Positions 28,325-35,944 of a stretch of 64,000 nt of DNA are shown piece by piece (the first letter of the stretch is position 1; every line of letters begins with the position of its first letter). The DNA comes from Mesorhizobium koreense (GTDB lineage Bacteria; Pseudomonadota; Alphaproteobacteria; Rhizobiales; Rhizobiaceae), in contig NZ_CP134228.1 in NCBI RefSeq assembly GCF_031656215.1, positions 4,793,001-4,857,000 on the forward strand, read 5' to 3'. A program made the position numbers and the translations under genes. The notes under the pieces were generated by a model. The model worked only from the letters and a program-made list of their open reading frames with translations. It was not told where the DNA came from and searched no databases.

Positions 28325-29094
28325 GCGTCTTCGATGATCTGGAACCCGAACTTGACCGCTGGCGCGGTCAGGGCTTGACGCCGCGCTTCTGGCTGCGCGA
28401 CGACGATGCTATCCGCCCGACGCCTGCGCTCGACCGGCTTCTCGGTCTCATCCGCGTCTACGACGTACCGCTCCTTCTTGCGGTGATCCCGGCGGAGGCG
28501 ACGGAGGTGTTGGCGAGGAGGATCGACGGCGAAACGCTGGCGACGCCGGCCGTGCATGGCTACTCTCATCGGCGGCATACGCCGGATGGCGTACCGGCCA
28601 TGGAACTCGGCGGCGAGCGGTCGGTAGAGGAAATTCTCGATGAACTCAAGGCAGGACGCGAAAGGCTTGACCGCCTCTTCGGGGCTCGGCTGTCAGGCAT
28701 CCTCGTACCGCCATGGAACCGCCTGTCGCGAGAGGTTGCCTTGCGCCTGCACGAGACAGGCTTCACTGGGCTTTCCACGAATTCCTGGCACGAGGATGGC
28801 GCGGCCCTACCGCAGTTGAACACGCAGATCGACATCGTCGACTGGGCTGACGGGCAGCGCGGGCACTCGCTCGAATGGGCGATCGGCGAGCTTCTGCGGC
28901 GGCTGGGACAGGCGCGCGAGCGTGGCGGTGCGCCGCTCGGCATACTGAGCCACCACCTCGTTCATGACGAACAGGCGTGGGATACGCTGGAGGCGCTCAT
29001 CCGCGCCCTCAAAGAGAGGGGTTTCGTTTTCGAGAAAGCTGATGTTCTGGTTGAAGAACAATTAAGGCGGCAATCGAAGCGACTTCCAAGTTGA
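28321..29094 (+). CDS. Polysaccharide deacetylase-like protein
   Basis: 257 residues from the ATG at 28321 that overlaps the previous stop (ATGA); an in-frame ATG at 28291 is less consistent with the operon's pattern. NodB-fold features: RDDDAIRPTPALDRL with the catalytic Asp and metal Asp, HGYSHRRH as the metal H-x3-H-like motif, VPPWNR as motif 3 and ILSHHLVHDE near the end as the late His. No signal peptide, so it is probably cytosolic and acts on a glycan intermediate, as expected with four glycosyltransferases before it. It ends the operon. Confidence 0.87.
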   Translation: MSVFDDLEPELDRWRGQGLTPRFWLRDDDAIRPTPALDRLLGLIRVYDVPLLLAVIPAEATEVLARRIDGETLATPAVHGYSHRRHTPDGVPAMELGGERSVEEILDELKAGRERLDRLFGARLSGILVPPWNRLSREVALRLHETGFTGLSTNSWHEDGAALPQLNTQIDIVDWADGQRGHSLEWAIGELLRRLGQARERGGAPLGILSHHLVHDEQAWDTLEALIRALKERGFVFEKADVLVEEQLRRQSKRLPS

Positions 29095-29156
29095 TTCCGC
29101 TTTCTTTGTCAAACTACTGATTCAAAATAATTATCTGAAATCCCGTAAACGCCCGC

Positions 29157-30344
29157 TCACCATGCCGTATGATACGGATCGGCCGCGTCGCGCAGTCCGT
29201 CGCCAAGGAAATTGAAGGCAAGGATGACGAGGATAACCGGCACAACCGGCAGGATCAGCCAGGGATAGAGCGCCACGACATTGATGTTCTGCGCCTCATT
29301 CAGGAGCACGCCCCAGCTCGTCACGGGCGGGCGCAGGCCAAGCCCCAGGAAGGAGAGCGCCGTCTCGCCGAGGATCATGGTCGGGATGGTGATCGTCGCC
29401 GAGGCGATCAGATGGCTCATGAAGCCAGGGATCAGATGGCGGAAGATGATGCGCCTGGGGCCAGCGCCCATCAGTTCGGCGGCCAGCACATAGTCCTCCT
29501 CGCGCAGCGAGAGGAGCTTGGAGCGGACGGCGCGCGCCAACCCCGTCCAGTCGATCAGGCCAAGGATGATGGTGATGCCGAAATAGACGAGGACCGGGCT
29601 CCAGTCGACCGGCATGATGGCGGCAAGCGCCAGCCATAGCGGGATGGAGGGCAGGCTTTGCAGCACCTCGATGATGCGCTGGACAACCAGATCCACCCAG
29701 CCGCCATAATAGCCGGCGAGGCCGCCGATCGAGATGCCGAGCAGGAAGGAGACCGTGATGCCGATCAGGCCGATGGTGAGCGAAATACGCGTGCCGTAGA
29801 TGATGCGCGAGAGGAGATCGCGGCCGAGCCGGTCGGTGCCGAGCAGGAAGACACCCGACGAGCCCTTGGCCGCGCAGAAGAGATGCAGCCTCGCTTCGAA
29901 CAGGCCCCAGAAACGGTAGGGATCGCCCTTGCAGAAGAAGCGCAGCTTCTCGACCCTGTTCGGGTCGATCGGGTATTCGCGCTTCAGGATATCCATGTTG
30001 AGATGGTAAGTCGTGCCGTAGACGAACGGCCCGACGAATTGGCCATCGTGGAAGAAATGTACCCGCTGCGGCGGCATATAGATGTTGTCCACATGCCGAT
30101 CGCTGAGGGAATAGGGCGCGAGGAATTCGGATATCAGGATCGAGGCGTAGAGCAAGACAAGAAAAATGCCGGAGATCAGTGCCGCGCGGTGGCGCTTGAA
30201 TTTCCACCACATGAGTCGGAGTTGCGACGCGAGATAGATGCGCTCCTGGATCGGCGACAGCTTGTCGACCGATTTCGGGTCGAAAGGTTCGGTTGAGACG
30301 AAATGCTCGATCGGCGCGCCGTCCGGCGGCAGCGGCGAATTCAC
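29157..30344 (-). CDS. Oligopeptide-type ABC transporter permease (YejE-like)
   Basis: 395 residues, longer than most DppC-type permeases because of a large periplasmic insertion after the first membrane helix (about residues 85-185, VHFFHDGQFVGPFVYGTTYH to GVFLLGTDRLGRDLLSRIIY). The core has the typical GTDRLGRDLLSR motif and the EAA-like loop AAELMGAGPRRIIFRHLIPG. The insertion is shared with the YejE/alpha-galactoside-peptide transporter group in rhizobia. Start overlaps yejB by four bases. Substrate: oligopeptide or oligosaccharide; not fixed by sequence. Confidence 0.9.
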   Translation of the reverse strand: MNSPLPPDGAPIEHFVSTEPFDPKSVDKLSPIQERIYLASQLRLMWWKFKRHRAALISGIFLVLLYASILISEFLAPYSLSDRHVDNIYMPPQRVHFFHDGQFVGPFVYGTTYHLNMDILKREYPIDPNRVEKLRFFCKGDPYRFWGLFEARLHLFCAAKGSSGVFLLGTDRLGRDLLSRIIYGTRISLTIGLIGITVSFLLGISIGGLAGYYGGWVDLVVQRIIEVLQSLPSIPLWLALAAIMPVDWSPVLVYFGITIILGLIDWTGLARAVRSKLLSLREEDYVLAAELMGAGPRRIIFRHLIPGFMSHLIASATITIPTMILGETALSFLGLGLRPPVTSWGVLLNEAQNINVVALYPWLILPVVPVILVILAFNFLGDGLRDAADPYHTAW

Positions 30345-31339
30345 TTGCGCCTCCCCGCCTGCAGGCGGATGCGCGGGTCGAGCAGCGCCAGCGCAATATC
30401 GGAGATCAGCACGCCGGCTACCGTCAGCGCCGCGAGGAACATCAGGAACGATCCGGCCAGATACATGTCCTGGCTCTGCAGCGCCCGGATCAGGAGCGGA
30501 CCCGTCGTCTCCAACGAAAGCACGATGGAGACGACGACGGCGCCCGAAATCACCGAGGGCAGGATGCCGCCGATATCGGCGATGAAGAAATTGAGCGCCA
30601 TGCGGAGCGGATATTTGACCAGCGCCTTCAAGGACGGCACGCCCTTGGCGCGAGCGGTGACGACGTACTGCTTCTGCAGTTCGTCAAGGAGATTGGCGCG
30701 CAGCCGGCGGATCATGGCGGCGGTGCCCGACGTGCCGATGACGATGACGGGGATCACCATATGCTCGGCGATCGACCAGAATTTGCCCCAACTCATCGGC
30801 TGGCCGAGATATTTCGCGTCCATCAGATGCCCGATCGAGACGCCGAACCAGATATTGGCGAGATACATGAGGATAAGCGCCAGCAGGAAATTGGGTGTGG
30901 CGAGGCCGAGGAGGCCGAGAAAGGTCAACCCGTAATCGCCCCAGGAATATTGGCGGACGGCGGAATATATGCCTATCGGAAAGGCGACCAGCCAGGTGAA
31001 GATGATGGTGACGGTGGAGATCAGGATAGTCAGGTAAAGACGGCTGCCGATCACCTGCGTGACCGGCATTTCGTATTCGAAGGAATAGCCGAAATCGCCG
31101 TGCAACATGCCGAGCACCCACAGGCCGTACTGCTCGATTATCGGCTTGTCGAAGCCGTATTCGTGCTTGAGGTAGGCGATCTTGTTCGGGTCGACGGTCT
31201 CGCCCTGTGCCTGCAACTCGGCGATATAGGTCTCGAAATAGTCGCCGGGGGGGAGCTGTATGATGAAGAAGATCAGCACGCTGATGAGGAGCAGCGTGGG
31301 GATGGCGGCGAACATGCGGAAGATGATGTAGCGGATCAC
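30341..31339 (-). CDS. Oligopeptide-type ABC transporter permease (YejB-like)
   Basis: 332 residues. The N-terminal helix IIFRMFAAIPTLLLISVLIF precedes a periplasmic loop (QLPPGDYFETYIAELQAQGE) and five more helices, with the EAA loop at VTARAKGVPSLKALVKYPLR. It overlaps the binding-protein gene on one side and the YejE-like gene on the other by four bases each. The PGDYFETY loop is typical of the subgroup that transports long or bulky substrates, in line with the large binding protein. Confidence 0.92.
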   Translation of the reverse strand: MIRYIIFRMFAAIPTLLLISVLIFFIIQLPPGDYFETYIAELQAQGETVDPNKIAYLKHEYGFDKPIIEQYGLWVLGMLHGDFGYSFEYEMPVTQVIGSRLYLTILISTVTIIFTWLVAFPIGIYSAVRQYSWGDYGLTFLGLLGLATPNFLLALILMYLANIWFGVSIGHLMDAKYLGQPMSWGKFWSIAEHMVIPVIVIGTSGTAAMIRRLRANLLDELQKQYVVTARAKGVPSLKALVKYPLRMALNFFIADIGGILPSVISGAVVVSIVLSLETTGPLLIRALQSQDMYLAGSFLMFLAALTVAGVLISDIALALLDPRIRLQAGRRK

Positions 31340-33267
31340 TGCGCCTTGTTCCCAGCTTCATCATACCAGAAGGTATCCGGCATATAGATGCCGAAATAAG
31401 CGCCCGGCGCAAACGAATAGACACCTTCCTTCGGCACGTTGCGCAGCCGGGAATTGATGACGACCGGCTGGTTGACGCTGTTCACCGTACCAATGGTGAA
31501 GACCTGATCAGTGAAGATCGAAAGCATCATCTGCCAGATTCCGCGGCGCTCCGCCGTCGTGGAGGACACACGCCAGGCATGGTAGAGGTCGAGCAATTCC
31601 TGCGCCTCCGGCAGGTCGACCGGCTCGCCGGCCTTGCCCATGGTCTCGGTGTACTGCCCCCATTTCGGCCAGTTGCCCTGCGCGGAGGAAACCGGTGCCA
31701 GTTCCTCCGGCGGGAGATCGGCAGTGGCAAGTCCCACGCTCAAGCCGCCCCACATCGAGATCAGCGTATCGCCGGCGAGAAAGCGGCGGCGCATCACTTC
31801 GAGATTGAGCGAGCGCTGGAACACCTTGATGCCGATGTCGCCCCAGTATTCACGCACCAGTTCCATGATATCCGACTGCTCGACGTTTCCGGCAAACTCG
31901 ACAACCAGTTCCGCCCGTCTCCCGTCGGGGAGGAGCCGGATGCCATCGCCGCCCTTCTTCAGTTTCATATGATCGAGAAGGCGGTTCGCTTGGTCCGGAT
32001 CGAACGCCGCCCAAGCCTCGTCATAGCTTCTTTTGTAGAGCGGCGAACCCGGCAGCACGGAATTCGCAGCTTCCCGCGCCAGGCCGAAATAGAATTGCTG
32101 ATTGATCTCGTGACGGTTGATGGCCAGCGACAGCGCCCGGCGGAAGCGCACGTCGCGAAACACGCCGCGCCAGATCTTGTCGTTGGCATTCAGATTGGGA
32201 AGGAAGGCGACTTCCGAGCCGGTTCCATCGCGCCAAAGATCGACATGGATCGGGTGTTGCTTCTCCGCCTGTCGCAGGAAGGTATAATTGTCGAACCGGA
32301 GATACCGTCCCTGGAGATCGCTCTCGCCGGCCCCGGTCTTGGCCGGGATGATGTCGGCCGAGCTCATCGAGAGATAGACGGTCGGGATATAGGGAAGTTG
32401 ACGGCCGCTGCCGTCGACGCGGTGGAAATACGGATTGCGGCGGAAGGTGAAGCGCTCGGCCGGCGGCGCGGTAGTGTTCGCCCAGGGCTCCAGTGTCGGC
32501 AGGTCCGGATTTTCGGGCCGGTACTGCCGCGCCATCACCGTATGCAGCGCAACCCAGTCGCGCATCCTGTGTGATGCGATCAGTTCCGCCAGCTTTTCCG
32601 GGTCAGCGTATTTCTTGTGAAATTGCTTCAGATAATGCGCCGGCATGAAGATGTAGTTCGGGCTGCCGCCGGCGAGCGAGGGCAGGAAAAGCGGATTGGG
32701 CTTCTCCCAGGCGTAGCGGACGGTCGTCTCGTCGATCACCTCGAAAATCGGCGGCTTGCCTTCGACCAGCATCTGCTGCGAGGGGCCGCCGCGCGACAGT
32801 TCCTTGTTGAGGGAAACGTCCTCCCAGCAATAGCGGAAATCCTCGACGGTGAAGGGGTGGCCGTCGGACCATCTATGGCCTTCGCGCAGATGAAGCGTGA
32901 AGATGCGGCCTTCCTCGACCTCGAACTTTTCGAGGATATCCGGCACCAGGTTGAGGTCGAGATCGAACACGACCAGCCGCGCATAGGAATAGACGGTCAT
33001 CATGCGGATGTCCTTGTCCTCCGCCATGATCATCCTGAGCGTGCCGCCATAGCGCCCTTCCACCTTGTGCAACGGCGCCATATCGACCACGCGCGGGTTC
33101 CGCGGCAGGCGTTCGGCAAGCGGCGGCATGTCGCCCGCCACGACACCAGGGGCAAGATCGGGCGGCTCCTCGGCGGCAGCCGCACCGAGGCCGGGAAGCA
33201 AAGGCAGGGAAACGACCGATACGGCGAGCTTGGAAAAACTCCGGCGAGACCAGCGGCGCCCGCTCAT
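31336..33267 (-). CDS. Periplasmic substrate-binding protein, SBP family 5, Tat-type
   Basis: 643 residues, a large family-5 solute-binding protein. The N-terminus RRWSRRSFSKLAVSVVSLPL has a twin-arginine (SRRSF) Tat motif and a cleavage region near GLGAAAAEE, so it is probably exported folded. The body carries the family signatures HLREGHRWSDGHPFTVEDFR and FRDVRFRRALSLAINRHEIN. At this size it resembles binding proteins for alpha-galactosides or oligopeptides rather than dipeptides. It overlaps its neighbours by four bases on each side. The ligand is unknown. Confidence 0.9.
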   Translation of the reverse strand: MSGRRWSRRSFSKLAVSVVSLPLLPGLGAAAAEEPPDLAPGVVAGDMPPLAERLPRNPRVVDMAPLHKVEGRYGGTLRMIMAEDKDIRMMTVYSYARLVVFDLDLNLVPDILEKFEVEEGRIFTLHLREGHRWSDGHPFTVEDFRYCWEDVSLNKELSRGGPSQQMLVEGKPPIFEVIDETTVRYAWEKPNPLFLPSLAGGSPNYIFMPAHYLKQFHKKYADPEKLAELIASHRMRDWVALHTVMARQYRPENPDLPTLEPWANTTAPPAERFTFRRNPYFHRVDGSGRQLPYIPTVYLSMSSADIIPAKTGAGESDLQGRYLRFDNYTFLRQAEKQHPIHVDLWRDGTGSEVAFLPNLNANDKIWRGVFRDVRFRRALSLAINRHEINQQFYFGLAREAANSVLPGSPLYKRSYDEAWAAFDPDQANRLLDHMKLKKGGDGIRLLPDGRRAELVVEFAGNVEQSDIMELVREYWGDIGIKVFQRSLNLEVMRRRFLAGDTLISMWGGLSVGLATADLPPEELAPVSSAQGNWPKWGQYTETMGKAGEPVDLPEAQELLDLYHAWRVSSTTAERRGIWQMMLSIFTDQVFTIGTVNSVNQPVVINSRLRNVPKEGVYSFAPGAYFGIYMPDTFWYDEAGNKAQ

Positions 33268-35153
33268 GCCATGACCCCGCTTTCGGCGAAATCCTCATGG
33301 GCAAGCACGTAGTGGCCAGCGCCTGCCGGCATCAGCTTCAATTCGCTGCTGCCACCCGGGCGGAAAACCGGATCCCAGCTTTCGGCTTCGTCGATGATCT
33401 CGTCGGAGCGTTCGGGGAAATCCAGCTTGTGATCGAGGTCGGCATGCGGGACAGCGGCCAGAAGCTTGCGTGTATAGGGATGCACCGGATCGGCGAACAA
33501 GGCCTCACAGGGGGCGATCTCGACGATGCGGCCCTTGCGCATGACGGCGATGCGGTCGGCGATATACTTCACCACCGCCAGATTGTGCGAGATGAAGACC
33601 ATGGTCAGACCGAGTTCGGCCTGCAACTTCTTCAACAGGTTGAGGATCTGCGCCTGGACAGAGACATCGAGCGCGGATACCGGCTCGTCACAGATCAAAA
33701 GATCGGGCGAAAGGGCAAGCGCGCGGGCGATACCGATGCGCTGACGCTGGCCTCCCGAGAAGGAGTGAGGATAGCGGTTGAGATAGGTCGGTGAAAGGCC
33801 GACCAGCGCCATCAGTTCCCTGGCAGTCCGCGTTCGTTGCTCAGCCGTGCCGATTTCGTGGATCTCCAGAGGCTCGCGCAGGATATTGAGGACGGTCGAG
33901 CGCGGGCTGAGCGAGGAAAACGGATCCTGGAAGACGATCTGCATGCGCTTGCGGAACTCTTTCAGTTCCTTTCCTTCCAGAGCGCGCACGTCGCACTTCA
34001 TGGCGCCGTTGTCGAACCTGATTTCACCGGAATCTGCGGTGATCGCCCGCATCATCAGCTTGCTTACCGTGGACTTGCCACTGCCGCTCTCGCCGACGAT
34101 GCCGAAGCATTCGCCCCGGCGGATATCGAAGCTGACGTCGTTGACGGCGAGCACGTGGGTCTTGTCGCCGACCCACCAGCTATCCTTCTGGATCGTGAAG
34201 CTTCTGGTCAGGTCGCGCACGCTGACAAGCGGCGGCGCGGCGCTGTCCATCACGCCCCTGTCGCGCCGCATGGATTGGGGGATGACGTGATCGATCTCGC
34301 GCAGGCTGACCAGCTTCTTCGACTTCTCCGTGCCGATCTCGGGAACGGCGCGCATGAGCGCTTTCGTATAGGAGTGACTCGGATGGCGGAAGATATGTTC
34401 GACCGAGCCCGCCTCGACGATCTCGCCGTGATAGATGACGACGACCTCGTCGGCCATGTTGGCGACCACGCCGAGGTCGTGCGTGATCAGAAGCATCGAC
34501 ATGCCGAGCCGCTCCTGCAGGTCCTTCAAGAGCCCGAGCACCTGCGCCTGCACGGTGACGTCGAGCGCCGTTGTCGGCTCGTCCGCGACCAGGAGTGCCG
34601 GATGGCAGATCAGCGCCATGGCGATCATGGCGCGCTGGCGCATGCCGCCCGAAAGCTCCATCGAATACATGTCGTAGGCGCGGTGCGGATCGGCGAAGCC
34701 GACGAGCCGCAGCATGTCCTCCGTCATGGCGCGAGCCTCGCCGCCTTTGAGGTCGCGATGCAGGATCAGCGCCTCTTCGACCTGGTTGCCGATCCTGTGC
34801 AGCGGCGACAGCGAGGTCATCGGCTCCTGGAAGATCATGGCGATGCGGCCGCCGCGCAGCGCCTGCATCTCGGGGCCGTTGACATCGAGAGCGGCAATGT
34901 CGATGGGCTTCTCGCCGCAGACCTTGTCTCGGAACCAGATACGGCCGCCGGTGATTTTGGCGACACGCGGCAGGATGCCGAGAATGGACTGGGCGATAAT
35001 CGACTTGCCGGAACCGGATTCGCCCACCAGCGCCACCGTCCTGCCGGCGGGGATGCGAAAGCTCGCGCCCTTCACCACTTCGAGCCCGGAACGCTCGATG
35101 GTGATCGAGATACGCAAATCCTCTACCCTCAGGAGATCGGGTATGCCCGCCAC
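33264..35153 (-). CDS. Double-domain oligopeptide-type ABC ATPase (YejF-like)
   Basis: 629 residues from the GTG at 35153, chosen because GGAGGAG precedes it by eight bases; an ATG at 35237 gives 28 more residues without such a site. Two fused ATPase domains. Domain 1: GESGSGKSIIAQSILGILPR (Walker A), LSGGMRQRAMIAMAL, LLVADEPTTALDV. Domain 2: GESGSGKSTVSKLMMRAITA, SFSGGQRQRIGIARALALSP, LLICDEPVSALDV, with an oligopeptide/dipeptide C-terminal motif. It is the first gene of the transporter operon, overlapping the binding-protein gene. The fusion takes the place of separate DppD and DppF. Confidence 0.93.
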   Translation of the reverse strand: MAGIPDLLRVEDLRISITIERSGLEVVKGASFRIPAGRTVALVGESGSGKSIIAQSILGILPRVAKITGGRIWFRDKVCGEKPIDIAALDVNGPEMQALRGGRIAMIFQEPMTSLSPLHRIGNQVEEALILHRDLKGGEARAMTEDMLRLVGFADPHRAYDMYSMELSGGMRQRAMIAMALICHPALLVADEPTTALDVTVQAQVLGLLKDLQERLGMSMLLITHDLGVVANMADEVVVIYHGEIVEAGSVEHIFRHPSHSYTKALMRAVPEIGTEKSKKLVSLREIDHVIPQSMRRDRGVMDSAAPPLVSVRDLTRSFTIQKDSWWVGDKTHVLAVNDVSFDIRRGECFGIVGESGSGKSTVSKLMMRAITADSGEIRFDNGAMKCDVRALEGKELKEFRKRMQIVFQDPFSSLSPRSTVLNILREPLEIHEIGTAEQRTRTARELMALVGLSPTYLNRYPHSFSGGQRQRIGIARALALSPDLLICDEPVSALDVSVQAQILNLLKKLQAELGLTMVFISHNLAVVKYIADRIAVMRKGRIVEIAPCEALFADPVHPYTRKLLAAVPHADLDHKLDFPERSDEIIDEAESWDPVFRPGGSSELKLMPAGAGHYVLAHEDFAESGVMA

Positions 35154-35267
35154 ATCACGCTCCTCCGAAAACACGCGGCGCTCGGGAGACGGCCCACCGA
35201 ACCGGCTCGCAGGTTTTCGCAAGGATGTTATTTGCACGTCCGCGCCAGGGCAAATGCATTCGTGAAC

Positions 35268-35870
35268 TCAAATCCATGCGAGTTGCCCCCCGTCCCAGCA
35301 GAGCACGGTGTCGTGGGGAACGGAAAGCGCCATTGCCTCTTCCCTCGCCAGACCGGCGAGCATCGCGGCCATGACCTTCATATTGCCGGCATGTGACACG
35401 ACGAGCACAGGCCGTGCTGGAGCGAGATCGGCCAGAAAACTCTCCATGGAGCGCGCCAGATCGGCGTAGCTGTCGCCGCCATGCGCGTTGAAATTCCAGC
35501 GATCCGTCTTGCGCAGGCGGCGCTCGGCGGCAAAGGATGCCTTGACCTCCAGCGTCGTCATGCCCTCCCAGCGCCCGAACGATGCTTCCGCGAGGCGGGT
35601 ATCGATGTTGACTTGGCTTTCCGCAATTCCCACTTCCGCTGCAGTCGCGGCGAACGTCTCGCGTGCCCGCTTGAGCGGCGAAACATAAGCAGCGATCCGG
35701 GCCGGCTCGACGCCGAGACGCTTGAAGTGTGCTTTCAGCTTCCTGCCGTTTTCCGCTGCCTGCCGCTGTCCCGCAACCGTGAGGGAATGGTCGCTGCGGC
35801 CCTGGAACCGCCCTTCGGCGTTCCACCGGGTTTGGCTATGGCGCATTGCGAAGATCAGGCGTTTGACCAT
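35268..35870 (-). CDS. Histidine phosphatase (phosphoglycerate-mutase-like)
   Basis: 200 residues from the ATG at 35870 (CAGGA upstream). The catalytic motif is RHSQTRWNAEGRFQG in place of the canonical RHGET; the His is kept but the Gly is Ser. The second His is in VVSHAGNMKVMAAM, and the substrate-side Glu in ASFGRWEGMTTLEV. Family members act on phospho-sugars, alpha-ribazole phosphate or phospho-proteins; the substrate is not clear here. The short gap to the ABC operon (114 bases) suggests independent expression. Divergent from the mscS gene. Confidence 0.85.
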   Translation of the reverse strand: MVKRLIFAMRHSQTRWNAEGRFQGRSDHSLTVAGQRQAAENGRKLKAHFKRLGVEPARIAAYVSPLKRARETFAATAAEVGIAESQVNIDTRLAEASFGRWEGMTTLEVKASFAAERRLRKTDRWNFNAHGGDSYADLARSMESFLADLAPARPVLVVSHAGNMKVMAAMLAGLAREEAMALSVPHDTVLCWDGGQLAWI

Positions 35871-35944
35871 ATTTCCTGGATCGGGAGGACAAGAGCAGTA
35901 CGGGCGTATAAATGAGGGCGCCATATCGTGCTATTGGAAAGAAT

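Noticed and set aside
33837-35396. 519-residue plus-strand open frame opposite the YejF-like ATPase
   Set aside because: Antisense to a gene with all ATPase motifs; the plus frame has no recognisable motif.
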